Assembly: GCA_016712375.1 (NCBI GenBank)
Contig: JADJRE010000043.1
Span: 1 to 64,000, forward strand
Direction of reading: 5' to 3'
From: Rhodospirillales bacterium
GTDB lineage: Bacteria > Pseudomonadota > Alphaproteobacteria > Rhodospirillales > Defluviicoccaceae
DNA: 64,000 nucleotides
Numbering within the stretch: position 1 is the first letter of the stretch; every line of letters begins with the position of its first letter. The notes under the pieces are model-generated. The model saw nothing but the letters and a program-made list of their open reading frames with translations, did not search any database and was not told the origin of the DNA. Below, in pieces: positions 12,078-22,777 of this stretch. Position numbers and translations under genes: made by a program.

Positions 12078-14428
12078 TTGCCACCTATCACATCAATCCG
12101 CAGCGAGCCGCGCTCAGGCCGGCTGGGATCGTTGTCGACCCGCACGATTTCGTCCTTGGCCACCGGGACAAAATCGGGCATCGCGATGAACTCGGGCGTG
12201 TAGCCGCGGCGGCGGTAGCGGACCTCGATCACGCCATCCACGCCGGGCACCTCCTGCACGGCCGCCTCGACGGCGCTGCGCTCGAGCGCCACACCGAAGG
12301 TGAACCGATCCGGGTGGAAGAATCCACTGCTCCCGTCGACGTGCTTCAGGGCGTCGAGGGCGGAGAGGATTCCCCGCTTCACGTCGCCCCGGAAAGCATC
12401 GGGACGCGCGCACACGGTGACTGCGAGATCGAGCGATGCGTACCGGGGATCGAGTGCGAACGACTCGTATCCGGCGAGCCGATAGCGGTTGAGGAGATCG
12501 GTAAGCTCGGCGGTCCGGCTGGGCGGCAGCGACTCGCTGCCCACGGGATCGACACTGGTGAAGACGGTCAGCCAGCTGCCGGTGCAGCGGAAGGTGGTGC
12601 CCGCCCGCTGCACCCACGGCAACGTCATGGCCGCCTTTTCGTAGTCCTCGGAGCGGACAGCCCGGTATTGCTGCGCGCGGAATTCCTGCGGCGCCCTCTC
12701 ACGCACTTGATCCGCCGACTCCGGGTCTCGGCCGCCGGAGGCGGGCAGAGGGTTCCTGACGGAGACGACTTGCAGCGCGAGCGGGTGGGTGGCGTCGACA
12801 CGGTTGACGGCGTCGGCCGCGACATTGCTGCGCGCGCCGCCGCCGGAACGGTAGGTCACCTCGAAGACTGCGTCGGCGACGGGAATGGCGCCGAAGACGC
12901 CGTCCCCGAAGCGGATGGTTTCACCGTCGTCGCCGTCGTAGTCCACCATTCCCTCGGCGGCGTCGATGACGCGGTACCGAACCGGATCCAGGGTGACGAT
13001 CTCCTTAATCGGAGTCGGCTCGAGCAGGCTCCGGAACCACCGCCACACCTTCCCGCCGTTGCTGGTCTCGGTGACGCGGATCTCGGGTCGGGGCCGCTCG
13101 CGGGGATCGTCCGGCGCCAGCCAAGCTAAAGGCGCCTCGTGCAGGGTGTGGAGGAACTGCACGGTGCCGTTGGCGCCGGTGCGCACGATGGCTCGTGGCA
13201 CCCCGCCCGAATGTGTCCATCCCGTTGGCGAGGTCACGAAGCGCTCGGTGCAGCGACGGCCCTGTGTCGCCGGCACCAGGTTGCCCCCCACACGCGTCCG
13301 CGTCAGGTCGTGCTCGAACTTCAGCGCGTCCTCCGCGCGCCAGGCCACCTTGACCACCGGCACGCCGTAGAGCGGATCGGTGGTTGGCGCGCTGTCGGCG
13401 GGGACGAGCTTCACGATCTCGCGTACGGGTGGGTCGGCCGCCGACTCGGCGGCGGTGTCGATCAGAAGCAGTTGGCCTGGCGGGAGCGGGAACCCAGGAT
13501 CTTCGATCCACATCTCCACCGCCTCGGACAGGAGGCACCGCTGCCAGTCGTCCCACCAGTGAGGCTGCAGCGCGTTCCACTCGGGCCGGACTTGGTAGGT
13601 GTGCTCGTCGTCGAGCCCCGTGCCAGTCTCGAATTCGATCAAAGCCCCATCGGGCGCCAAGGCGCTCGCCATCAGGCCCGCCGGGATGGGGCCGCTCGCC
13701 CCCGCGGCCATCTCGAACTCGAGCATCACGCGCGCGGCCGTGGCCACTCGCGGCTCGCAATCCACCAGCCGGGCAAGTCGAACCAGCGACCGCCGCTCGG
13801 TGGCGGTCTCGATCCACGCCTCGGCCGCGATGCGGTCCTGCTGGTAGCTGAGGTCGTCGGCTAAGCTGGCCAGGGCCTCCATGAACATCACGCCGAAGTC
13901 CGCTTCGGAGCGCTCCTTCCACGCCGGGTACCGCAGCGCAGAGAACTCGAAGAGCGCCGTGCGGAAGCTCTGGAAGTCCTTCGCCAGGTAGTCAATGCGA
14001 GGCGCGGACTCGGCCAGCGGCGGGCACTCCGGTTCTGGAGCCCGGCAGTCCAGCGTCGAAGGGCAACCCGCCTTGAACGAGAACTCGACGTGGTCGAAGA
14101 AGGGATCGAGCAGCCGGGGCTCGGTATCGAGTCTCAGCGTGTAGGTGGAGAAGTCGCCGGGCGCGGCCACGGCCAGCTCCAGGATGGGCCGTCCCGCAGC
14201 ATCCGTTCCCCAGGACATTGCCGGCAGCACGGCAACCTCCGGGATGGTCTCTCCTCCGGTGATGCTCACTGCCTTGAGGCGGGCGACCAGGGCCGCTCGA
14301 TCCGGCGACGCGTTCATGAAGTGCACCCGGAGCCGCGTCTGCTCGGGGTTGACGACCTCGACGAAGTCGATGCCGTTCACCGACGTCTGCGCCGCCAGCT
14401 TTCCGCGTCGGTCGCGTGCGGGAGCCAT
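12074..14428 (-). CDS. baseplate J-like wedge protein (intact)
   Basis: 784 residues in one frame. The sequence TIRFGDGVFGAIPVADAVFEVTYRSGGG (about residues 500-530) followed by VRSEDYEKAAMTLPWVQRA (about 590-610) is the hallmark of baseplate J/Afp11-type wedge proteins. IDYLAKDFQSFRTALFEFSALRYPAW near residue 150 is the N-terminal wedge motif seen in eCIS baseplate proteins. It starts at ATG 14428, just after the gp25 stop, and ends in a GTGA overlap with the next baseplate gene. It should assemble with the gp25-like, gpI-like and second gpJ-type proteins around the spike. Confidence 0.88.
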   Translation of the reverse strand: MAPARDRRGKLAAQTSVNGIDFVEVVNPEQTRLRVHFMNASPDRAALVARLKAVSITGGETIPEVAVLPAMSWGTDAAGRPILELAVAAPGDFSTYTLRLDTEPRLLDPFFDHVEFSFKAGCPSTLDCRAPEPECPPLAESAPRIDYLAKDFQSFRTALFEFSALRYPAWKERSEADFGVMFMEALASLADDLSYQQDRIAAEAWIETATERRSLVRLARLVDCEPRVATAARVMLEFEMAAGASGPIPAGLMASALAPDGALIEFETGTGLDDEHTYQVRPEWNALQPHWWDDWQRCLLSEAVEMWIEDPGFPLPPGQLLLIDTAAESAADPPVREIVKLVPADSAPTTDPLYGVPVVKVAWRAEDALKFEHDLTRTRVGGNLVPATQGRRCTERFVTSPTGWTHSGGVPRAIVRTGANGTVQFLHTLHEAPLAWLAPDDPRERPRPEIRVTETSNGGKVWRWFRSLLEPTPIKEIVTLDPVRYRVIDAAEGMVDYDGDDGETIRFGDGVFGAIPVADAVFEVTYRSGGGARSNVAADAVNRVDATHPLALQVVSVRNPLPASGGRDPESADQVRERAPQEFRAQQYRAVRSEDYEKAAMTLPWVQRAGTTFRCTGSWLTVFTSVDPVGSESLPPSRTAELTDLLNRYRLAGYESFALDPRYASLDLAVTVCARPDAFRGDVKRGILSALDALKHVDGSSGFFHPDRFTFGVALERSAVEAAVQEVPGVDGVIEVRYRRRGYTPEFIAMPDFVPVAKDEIVRVDNDPSRPERGSLRIDVIGGK

Positions 14429-14429
14429 G

Positions 14430-14816
14430 TCAGGCCACCTGCACGTCTACGCGCTCGGCCGCGCCCGTCGACACCAGCACGTACTCCACCCGCACCACGA
14501 CCTCGTTCTCCTCCGGCGCCGCCTCGGGGGGGAGCACCTCGACCTTGTGCACCGTGAGATGCTCCGACAGCCAACGCGCGAGTGCCTGCTGCACGAGCAT
14601 CTGTGCGGTCGCCGACAGGGCATCCGAGTTACCCGCGAAGATGAGCGCGCGCAGGCCACAGCCGAACTCGGGCAGGTCCGCGCGCTCGCCCGGCGAGGTC
14701 AGGAGCAGCTGGATCACCATCTGCTTCACGTGCGTCTCGTAGCCCACGCGCGCGGCCTGGCGCGACGCCGGGTCGATCCGGAATGGGAACGCGTAGTCAT
14801 GGCGCTCGGCGGCCAT
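14430..14816 (-). CDS. gp25/GPW-family baseplate wedge protein
   Basis: A 128-residue protein with the gp25 fold signature. An N-terminal basic/aromatic part (HDYAFPFRIDPASRQAARVGYETHVKQMVIQLLLTSPGER) leads to the conserved R-x-x-L-P-x-F-G-C-G-L core (ERADLPEFGCGLRALIFAG, about residues 42-60). gp25 is the most conserved wedge component of T4, T6SS (TssE) and eCIS and nucleates sheath polymerisation. It sits 2 bp from the following baseplate gene and 2 bp after the PAAR-like gene, so coupled translation is likely. Confidence 0.9.
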   Translation of the reverse strand: MAAERHDYAFPFRIDPASRQAARVGYETHVKQMVIQLLLTSPGERADLPEFGCGLRALIFAGNSDALSATAQMLVQQALARWLSEHLTVHKVEVLPPEAAPEENEVVVRVEYVLVSTGAAERVDVQVA

Positions 14817-14818
14817 CT

Positions 14819-15151
14819 TCAGCTCCCCGACGCCCGCGACTGCGTCGACGTGATCACCACCGTCCCCTGCGTGCCGCCGTCACCGGCCAGGCACAGGCCG
14901 ACGCTGTCCTCGGTCAGCGACGGATCTCCCTGCGAGGTGTGCCGCTCCGCATGTACGTCCCAGCGCACGCTCACGCACGGGTGGGGCACGTTGCCGATGG
15001 TATACGAGCAGCCTCCGATGGTGAACGTATCGGTCGAGCGCAGGACGAACTGGCGGTCCGCCTTCACCCGCGTGTTCGACGTCGATGGCGTGACGATTCC
15101 CCCGTGAGGGCACGACATCGAGCTGGTCATGGTCAGGAAGGGCGACGCCAT
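14819..15151 (-). CDS. PAAR-like spike-tip protein
   Basis: A 110-residue protein (MASPFLTMTSSMSCPHGGIV...) with the small, Gly/Thr-rich beta layout and Cys/His-containing N-terminal block (SCPHGG) of PAAR-like tips. A central GGCSYTIGNVPHPCVSVRW follows. In eCIS such a protein caps the VgrG-like spike (Afp10 role). The start ATG overlaps the stop of the gpV-like gene (ATGA), exactly where a tip gene is expected. Assignment rests on size, composition, the Cys/His pattern and position. Confidence 0.75.
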   Translation of the reverse strand: MASPFLTMTSSMSCPHGGIVTPSTSNTRVKADRQFVLRSTDTFTIGGCSYTIGNVPHPCVSVRWDVHAERHTSQGDPSLTEDSVGLCLAGDGGTQGTVVITSTQSRASGS

Positions 15152-15680
15152 CAGGTCACCTCCATGGCGCCGTCGTTGGCGGCGACCTTGCCGGAGGTGA
15201 CGACCAGCTTGCCAGCCTTGGGTTGGGCGTCGCGGAGGATGGTGATGCCGTCGCGATCGAGCTTCACACTGTTGTTGCTGGAGTCGGTGATGGTGATTAC
15301 GTGATCCTTGTCATCGAGAACGATCTGCTGGTTGCCCTTAGTCTTGATCACCTTAACCTCGGGCGCGACGCGGCTCGGCACCTCGTCCAGATGCCAGTAA
15401 CACCCGACCCAGATTGGATAGGAGACGTTGCCGCCCTCGAACTCGATCCAGACACCAGCGCCCTCTTCGGGCAGGAACGCGATGCCGGCCTTGTCGCCGG
15501 CGTAAGGGATGCACGGCATGCACCAGCCGGTCTCCTGGTGCTTGCCGAGCACTGCCGGAACCTTCGCCTTGATGCGTCCCAGGTCGCTGCCGACCCCGAC
15601 CTCGGTGACCGTGCCCCGGTACTTGCCGTAGAACCGGCTCCGGGTGCGCTCGACGGATCCATCAAGATACGGTCGTTCAT
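15151..15680 (-). CDS. gpV-like central spike protein (frameshift near start)
   Basis: The start ATG at 15680 overlaps the hub gene stop by ATGA. About six codons in, one T seems lost from a TT pair (CGTAT for CGTTAT). Restoring it gives an uninterrupted protein (LDGSVERTRSRFYGKYRGTV...). FYGKYRGTVTEV...GRIKAKVPAVLG is the gp5/VgrG OB-fold. GVWIEFEGGNVSYPIWVGCYW and the C-terminal repeat-like VKVIKTKGNQQIVLDDKDHVITITDSSNNSVKLD form the beta-prism spike. Length is about 176 residues. It acts as the trimeric puncturing spike beneath the tube. Confidence 0.83.
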
Positions 15681-16825
15681 AGTGTCGCTCCCTGCCTGGT
15701 CATGCCTCCCACCGCGTTGCGAACCAGCACGAAGCGCATGCTGTGCGACTCGGCGGTGATGGTGTGGCGTACGCTCCACACGAAGTAGTTCCCCGAGTGG
15801 AGCTGCCCGGCGCCGTCGACCTGGGCAATCGTGCCCACGCGCAGCGCCTTTGAGGCGCGTCAGGAAGGTCTCGCCTTCGCACCTCACGAACCAGCCGGCT
15901 TCGCGCAGGAGGGACGCCGCTCGCTGCTTCAGCTCCTCGGCGCCGCCGGCGGCAGTGGTCAGCCGCGCCTCCATGACGTGGTCGCTGCCAGCGAAGGCAC
16001 TTAGCGACTGGCTGTCCAGCGGCTTCAGACCAGAGGCGTTGGTGTCCCCCTCCTCTGGGTCCTTGGCGTCGACCAGCACCTGGGCCAGGACCTCAGTGGG
16101 CCGCGCGATATCCCACTCGAAGTCGAGGGCATCCACGTTGGGAGCGTCCGGCGGGTTGAGGATCAAGGGTACGCTCGGGTTGAGGATCAAGGTGACGCAG
16201 GGAGTGGCGTCAAGGTCGGGCTTAATGAAGTAGCCGGTGTTCTTGCCGGCAACATCGTCGAAGCAGACGCGGAAGAGCTTGCCGCTGCGTAACGCGCGGT
16301 CACGCAGGAACTGGGCATCAGTGGCGCGCTGCATCAGCGCGTGTCGGCTTTCGGTGTGCCGCGGCGAGTCGTCATCCGTATTCGCCTCTGCCTGGGCGAA
16401 TCCGTATTGCTTGAAGATGGCGTTGGCGACTTCGCCGTCGGTCTTCTCATTCCAGGGCTTGACCACTTCCTTGAGGTTCATGAGGCACGAGGCGTCCTGG
16501 CCCCAAACGCGCAGCGTGGCCGCGGTCTTGCCACGATCGAGGTGGATGCGGTGCGACAAGACATGACCGTCGAAGATGCGCGTGCCCGACTTGCCCTCGG
16601 GCGTCGCCACCACGGCGATGTGCGCGTACGGCGGAAGCGATCGTCTCCCACCAGGGTGAGGTCCTCCGACCCGGGCGCGCCCTCGGTGGCGATCGGCATC
16701 GTGAGTTGGATGGCGCCGGGGAGGTCCGCGTTCTCTTCTACCTCCACCTCAAGAGAGGTGACCCGCTCGTAGAACTCCGGCGGCGCGTCCTCCCCACCGA
16801 ACAGCACCTTGAACGTGTCCGCCAT
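15677..16825 (-). CDS. gpD-like baseplate hub protein (two frameshifts)
   Basis: The start ATG at 16825 lies 2 bp after the LysM gene stop (MADTFKVLFGGEDAPPEFYERVTSLEVEVEEN). Frames switch near 16630 and 15850. The blocks are N-terminal hub domain 1, GQDASCLMNLKEVVKPW...VANAIFKQYGF, FLRDRALRSGKLFRVCF and, at the end, HSMRFVLVRNAVGGMTRQG. This is the phage late-control-D/VgrG N-terminal fold that forms the hub around the spike (first half of Afp8-type proteins). Hub and spike are separate genes here. Joined length is about 380 residues. Confidence 0.83.
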
Positions 16826-16827
16826 GC

Positions 16828-17115
16828 TCAGCCCGCCCTCTTCCCAATGGGGCCGGGGATAGCGACGAGTTCGCGCGCGGCCAGCGCATCCGGGGCTAGT
16901 GCGTCGCCGACGTCGCACAGCCGCCAGAAGGCGGTGGCGTCGCCGAGGTAGTGCGCGGCGATCAGATCCGGCCGCTGGGTGTCGCTGCGCTGGTGAAAGC
17001 CGCGCACGGCCGGCCGTGCGCGGATCGGCAGCCGGGTAGCGGTGACGGTCGCGCCGCTCGACATGCGGGCGCTGTATGTCCCGGCGCTCGCGTAGCGGCT
17101 ATTGGCGGAGAACAT
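16828..17115 (-). CDS. small LysM-like baseplate protein
   Basis: A 95-residue protein. The region DTQRPDLIAAHYLGDATAFWRLCDVGDALAPDAL... matches the LysM/gp53-like motif that links tube-initiator and baseplate in eCIS (D-x-x-A-Y/H-x-x-x-G-D-x-x-x-(F/Y)-W-x-(I/L)-x-D-x-N). In many loci this motif is fused to the C-terminus of the CIS-tube protein. Here it is a separate gene starting 7 bp after that protein's corrected stop (17122). Confidence 0.75.
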   Translation of the reverse strand: MFSANSRYASAGTYSARMSSGATVTATRLPIRARPAVRGFHQRSDTQRPDLIAAHYLGDATAFWRLCDVGDALAPDALAARELVAIPGPIGKRAG

Positions 17116-17121
17116 GACGTC

Positions 17122-17788
17122 TCATCCCCTTAGGAGTCCCTTGTCGCTGAGCATGCCGATGACGGCTCGGGCCGACGCACCGAGTTTGGAGGCGGCGCGA
17201 GCCTTGCGCAGGTCGTGCGAGTATTTGTATGCGGCGACGGCGATCCGGCCGAGCGCGGTGGTGACGGCATCGAGCTCGGTGGGGGGTCAGCACGCGCAGC
17301 TCGAGCTGCGCCTCCGCGTGCGTGGGGTTAAGGTCCGCGTCGTAGAGCTTCTCGGTGATAGTCAGGCTGGTCACCCGCACCGGCAGGATCCGGCCCGTCC
17401 CCCAAACGAACAGCACCGGCGGCACCTGGGCTGCCGGGGTCGAACGGCCCCCCCCGGTGTTCGGCCCGCCCGGGTCGACGGGGTAGAGCAACATCTCCAG
17501 GGCGGCGAGCCGGGTGTAGATCCCGTAGCTTTTCGCCTCCAGCCTCACGGCCGCGTCGTCGTCGGCGAACTGGTCGATCACGTCCATCGACAGGCTGAAG
17601 GAGAACGTCTCGCTGGGCAGCCCCGACACAGCGAACGGGCTCGACGTGAGCTGCCCCGCTTGCCCCGTCTGGGGTAGCGGCTGCGACCACGAGTGGCGCA
17701 GCGTCTCGGGGTTGTACTGGAAGATGATGACGTTCGGCACCGCGGTGCCGAACGCCGACATGAACTCGACGAGCGCGCCCTTCTTCAT
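17122..17788 (-). CDS. CIS-tube family protein, Afp7-like (one frameshift)
   Basis: The N-terminus (ALVEFMS...VPNVIIFQYNPETLRHSW) carries the F-x-Y/F-NPE motif of contractile-injection-system tube proteins. FSFSLSMDVIDQF and PPVLFVWGTGRILPVRVTSLTITEKLYDADLNPTHAEAQLELRVLTP follow, typical of the Afp7/gp53-adjacent protein linking the inner tube to the baseplate. The frame breaks in a run of six G at about 17281-17286. The corrected frame ends at 17122 after a helical tail (ALGRIAVAAYKYSHDLRKARAA). It starts in an ATGA overlap with the 78-residue gene upstream. Confidence 0.82.
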
Positions 17789-18021
17789 GGCGACCTTGCC
17801 AGCGCGTACAGCATCTCGGTGGCCAGCCGTTGTGCTGTCGCTTCGAGCGGTTCACCGGGACGAAGGATGACGCTGAGGCGCAGGCGGTCGATGTCCGCGG
17901 CCGCGCCCGGTGTATTTGACGCCGCCGCCAGGCGCTCCGCCACCAGCCGCGGAAGGTGGCGGGCGTCCGCGTCGGAGAGGTCCCCAGCACGTAGCGTCAG
18001 GCGATCGATGTGCAGGTTCAT
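17785..18021 (-). CDS. 78-residue hypothetical protein between ATPase and CIS-tube genes
   Basis: MNLHIDRLTLRAGDLSDADARHLPRLVAERLAAA... is a short, soluble alpha/beta-looking protein with no recognisable motif. It lies 5 bp after the AAA+ ATPase stop and overlaps the CIS-tube start by ATGA, so translation is clearly coupled. Small proteins of similar N-terminal flavour (LRLRGL...ARRLPRLVAERLAA) recur beside eCIS ATPases from memory, but I cannot name a family. Confidence 0.65.
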   Translation of the reverse strand: MNLHIDRLTLRAGDLSDADARHLPRLVAERLAAASNTPGAAADIDRLRLSVILRPGEPLEATAQRLATEMLYALARSP

Positions 18022-18025
18022 CGCC

Positions 18026-20137
18026 TCACGCCTCCAAGCCGCCGGGGCGCACCACCACGCCGCGCTTGGCCAGCTCGCGTCGCGCCGCGCGCACCGCGTG
18101 CGCCATACCGATGCGGGCGCCCTCGCTCCGCGCCAGGAAGGCAGCGCTCATGGCGGCGGACTTGATCTCAGCGCCCGTCATATCCAGACGCTCCGCCAGG
18201 ACGTCCCAGTCAATCGAGTCGAGCAGCTCTTCGTTGTCCGGCGTGAGCGCAGGCAGGGCCAGCTTCCAGAGCGTCCGGCGCTCGTCTACGTCCGGCGCCA
18301 GGAAGTCCACGATGAACCGGATCCGGCGCAGGAAGGCGGTATCGATGTGGGCGCGGCGATTGGTGGCCAACACGGCTATGCCGTCGAACTGTTCCATGCG
18401 TTGCAGGAGGTAGTCGATCTCGATGTTGGCGAAACGATCGTGCGCATCCTTGACCTGCATGCGCTGGCCGAACAGCGCGTCGGCCTCGTCGAAGAAGAGC
18501 AGCACGTTGGCCCGCTCGCAGGCGTCGAAGAGCTCCCGCAGGTGCTTCTCCGTATCGCCGATGTATTTGCTCATCACGCCGGCGAGGTCGACGCGGTAGA
18601 TCTCCATTCCCAGCGAGCGGGCCATCACCTGGGCGGCCATGGTCTTGCCGGTGCCGCTCGGTCCGGCGAAGAGCGCGGCGATGCCCCGGCCCATGGGGCA
18701 GAGCTGCCCGAAGCCCCAATCCCCGTAGACGGCCCATCGGAGCCTGGCCTGTGCCTCGAACTCGTCGAGGTGGCGCCGCACGGACGGGGGTAGCACGAGG
18801 TCGTCCCAGACGTAGGGCCGAGGCAGCCGCGTCGCGAGCGGGGCCGAATCCACGCGAATGTTCGAGCGGCAGGCCTCGATCACCGCCTCCGGCCCTGCCG
18901 GCGCGCTGGCCGCGGCGCGCGCGATGTCCGACGGCAGCAGGGGCCAGTCGAGCACCGGGGGCGGCACGGTGCGGTCGGACAGCCTGGACCACAGCGCGGA
19001 GCGCGTCGCCCGCGTTAGCGAGGGCAGGCGCACCGTGCGGCGGGCGGCGGCGGCGTCCACGGCGTGAGTGGCGCACCCGGTGCTACACGTTCCGAAGAGA
19101 GACAGGGACGCGCGCCCGGCGGCATCGCGCCAGGCGCCGGCCGGCGCCATGTCGGCGTCGTGCCAGTAGACGGCGGCGCGCATCAGGCGTGCGGATCGCG
19201 TCACCTGGACCAGCGCCTCCCCGGCCGCCGCCGGGTCCACGCCGGAGCCCATCAACCTGCCCGCGTCGGCGACCAGCAGCGGGATCTGGAGCTCGGCGCA
19301 CAGTTGCCTGGCGAGGCTTCGCCGGCCTGCTCCCGCTGGCCCCGACATCACGACTTCGATCGGGGATTACCGTCCCGCCAGAGCGCACGCACAAAGGACG
19401 TCATCGTTTCCAGCTCCGGCGGGATAGAGGCAGTCATTCGCCTCCGGCGTCGAAGCGAATACGAGCCGGACGGCGCCGGCGAGACGCGGGTCGAGAGAGA
19501 TCCCGTGCATAAGACAGCTGGCCACGTGGGGGTCGACCGTCCAGGAGGCCGTGACCGACCAGAGACTGGCTTGTGCGTCCGAGGGGCGCGCCATCCGCCA
19601 GCGCACGAGGTTGGAGTTGGGTCCGACCTGCGTTCCTGCCGGCCACTGAAAGAGCTGGCGCGCGAGCCAGGGCGTCGGCAGCGCCATCGTCGCGTCGTCG
19701 TGGATGTAGCCGAAGACGCGTCGGAACGAGGGGTCCGCCTCGATGGCAACCGTCAGCGTCAGCAGGTCCACCTCGGCGTCGCCCAGGGCGAACTCGCGGC
19801 GCGTCCGCCCGATCTGATCGTCGCCCGCGGTGGCGAGATCGGCGGCGAGGATCGGCGCGATCAGGTCGTGCGCCGCCGGGTCGTTTTCGTAGAACGTCAG
19901 CTCGGCCCGCGCGCTCTCGTCGGCGTCCGCCAGGATCCGGTCGACCTCGCCGTGCGAGATCGCCAGGCCGTTGGCCCCCGCGGCGTCGCTCGCCCATTGC
20001 GTGCGGAGCCACAACACGAGGCGGCGGGCGCGCAGTCGGATCCGGGTCAGGAAGGCGGGCTCGGGCGCCGGCTCCCCGGCAGTGGTGGTCAGGAGGTCGA
20101 GCGCTTCGCCGAATCTTGACTCGCGCAGGCTGTTCAT
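18026..20137 (-). CDS. AAA+ ATPase of the eCIS (Afp15-like; one frameshift)
   Basis: This is the ATPase typical of eCIS loci, thought to help particle assembly or effector loading. From ATG 20137 (MNSLRESRFGEALDLL) the first about 255 residues form a winged-helix/N-terminal domain. After a frame change near 19360 comes a degenerate P-loop (GPAGAGRRSLARQL), then the active AAA module: Walker A GPSGTGKTMAAQV near 18655, Walker B VLLFFDEADALFGQR near 18490, and sensor VLATNRRAHIDTAFLRRIRF near 18350. Joined length is about 700 residues. It sits between the eCIS-core gene and the CIS-tube genes. Confidence 0.85.
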
Positions 20138-20298
20138 GGACCCGATACTCCCGAGGTCATTCCCGTACTTGTTAGTCAAGCACGAACAGCATTGGGGTCT
20201 TCACCAGCTCATCAAGTCTCCTGGTGTCGATCCGAATCGACTTCTCCCACTCGGCTTGTCGACCAGGACCCAGAGCGCGCGGTCCAGCGACACCGACG

Positions 20299-22777
20299 CT
20301 ACGGCACGATCGGGTTCGCAATCCAACCCGAGTCATAGACAATTGCATTGCTAGATTCGACAAAGATGCGAGTTTCCGCTGGTACTCCATTCACGAAGCC
20401 TCGAGCCTCCGCCACGACCCTGAATGGCTGCGCCGACTGCTTCAGTTGGAGTGCCGTGGCCAGCGCTATGCGCTCGGCGTTGTACCACAGGGCCGGTGCG
20501 ACACCGAGCGGTCGGTTGACGGACGACGCCTGCCGGAAGCCGCCGTACCTGCCAATCACCGCATCGATATTGCCGAAATCGGCCCCGAGGAGGTGGCCGT
20601 AGTCTTCTCCGGCTTGCATTCCCGGAACGCCCGCGTACATCACCGGGTCACGAGCACCGAGACTGATATCCGTTGTCGACGCCCTCACGAGGTTCAGATT
20701 TTCATCCCATGTGTAGGTAAATGTTCCGAAGGTAATTGTCTGACCGGGCTGTGGCGTAAAACGATACGGCGCACGCCAAGGCGCTCTCGGATTTACATCG
20801 GGGCTGAACTGCACATGCAACTGTTGCTCCCAGAACCTGAGAAGGGCACGAGGATCGGTGCTAAACGGTGCGGTGACGGGCTGATTAACCGCAGGGTACT
20901 GGGTAGGCTCTACCGGAACCTTTGACTCTGACGCCGGTACGTCGAAACGTATCACGGATCCCGGGGTGAGGTTTCCTTCGATCACTTGCTCTATCGGCTC
21001 GGCTTCGGGCAGAACTTCGAAGTTCGAAGCTAGCGCCACCCCTTCGGTGGCCGCTACCGGGGCTGCGGCCGTCGTTGTGGGTCGGCTGCGGCGCCGTGGT
21101 TGACACCGCCGTCATCCAGTTCGTGGACGTCGGCGCGAGCGACGCGGCGTACGCCAGAGACATGAGTTCTGGTGTCGTCAGCGCGCCCGCGACCGGCGCC
21201 GCAACCGCGGAAGCCTCAGCTACCGGCGCCACGAGCGGAGCAGTCGCAGCCGTCCCCGCGAGCGGGGCAGCGGCAGCTACCGGCGTCGCAACTGGCGCCG
21301 CCACAGCTAGCGGAACGGTCGATGCGGGCGCCACGGCGAGGATCTGCGCCTCGACCCGTGCGACGGACATTGGCAGTGCCACCGTGAGCGCCCGTCCCGC
21401 CGAAGTGCTGAGTAGTGCCCGGCCGCCGGCCACCACGGTGCGCGCTGCTCCGACCCCGGCGAACAGCGCTGCGACGACTTCGGGCAGGAGCCGGCCGAGC
21501 ATTGCCGCTTTGAGCTCGGGTGGGGCCGCTCTGTAGCGCGCCTGCCACGCCTCGATGGAAGCCCGGATCGTAGCGGGCAGGTTTTCCAGAGCGGCCCACG
21601 CCTTCAGGGCAAACTCGCGACCGGACTCGCCCGGGAGGTGAATGTCGACGCCGACCTGCTGAAGCAGGAAAGCGATCAGGTCAGACAGGAACCGGCCCAG
21701 CAGCTCCACCACGAACAAGACGAGCTTGGCCAAGCCAACAATCGTGTCGACGATGAGTTCAACGGCCCCGGCTTGGGTGCCGATCAAGAACATGAAGATG
21801 CTCTGGAAGGTGTCGATGATCGCGTCGACGACACCGATCGCCGCGTCGACTTGGGCGAACTGAGCCGGCGGAAGGCCCGCGGCCAGGTTTCTGATGGACT
21901 GGCTGAATCGGGCCTGGGCGTCGTCCAGCTGCCGGAGATACCAAGCAAAGAACCGATCAGACAAGACGTTCGCCAGGGATCGTTCCAGCGCCGTAACTCT
22001 GGCGCGGGCCGCAAGGTTCCCGCGAAGCACGCCGAGGTATATCTGGACATCGACGCGCTCGGTGCTGCTCACGCTCGGGTCGAGGAGCGATTGCTCGAGT
22101 AGCCGGATTTCCTGCTCGAGTTCCTCGATGGACATCGCAGCCGGGTCGCGACTGCGCGCGGACGCGACCGGCTGACGCGTGATGCCGACGCCCGAAGGCC
22201 TCGAGCTAAGCGGCTGGGCCTTGCCGAGATCGTCCAGTCGCGCGAGCCTCGCCACATGGAGCGGCGCGTCCGACGTGACGACCGCGGACTGCCCTAGGGC
22301 CACGGCACGGCTGCCACGGTGCGCCTCCGCCTCATGTCGGTCGGAGCTGGCAGCGAGAGGCACGTGTGTGCCGTCGGGCGACTGCGCCGCACGCCGCTGC
22401 TGCAAGACGTGGGCGATCTCGTGCGCCAGGATGCGGTCCCCGACGTGGGTCCCGGGCTTGTATTGCCCCTCCGCGAACACGATGTGATTTCCGACCGTGT
22501 AGGCAAGCGCGCTCAGCGAGCGGGCCGACCGCGCGGCGAGGCCATCCGCGTGAACTCGGACACCGCCGAGATCCTGGCCGAAGCGCGGCTCGAAGCGGCT
22601 CCGCAAGTCGGGCGGAAGTGGATGGCCACCATGCTGCTCCCCGAGCAGACGCAGCACGCCCTGGTTTCCGATCGTGCGGTGCAGGCCCGGCAGCGGACCG
22701 AACTGGCGGGCGGCGGCGCCCGAACCCTGCCGCGCCGGCAGCGGAACATGCTGATGCTCGGCGGTTGCGGCTCTCAT
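20299..22777 (-). CDS. eCIS-core (DUF4157) metallopeptidase-fold protein with probable C-terminal nuclease (one frameshift)
   Basis: The start at 22777 overlaps the preceding small gene (ATGA). Residues about 55-130 are the DUF4157/eCIS-core domain (RFGQDLGGVRVHADGLAA...) with zinc motif HEIAH at 119-123. A long helical, partly hydrophobic middle follows (FQSIFMFLIG...KLVLFVVELLGRFL), then an Ala/Pro/Val-rich linker. After a frame change near 21040-21090 a C-terminal domain appears: TFTYTWDENLNLVRASTTDI..., GEDYGHLLGADFG, ...WYNAERIALATAL. The D-x-GHLL-G...FG plus N/E layout resembles DNA/RNA non-specific endonucleases of the His-Me type. DUF4157 proteins are typical eCIS cargo carriers, so this is probably a secreted nuclease effector. 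A further frameshift near 20300 could extend it to 20172. Confidence 0.75.
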
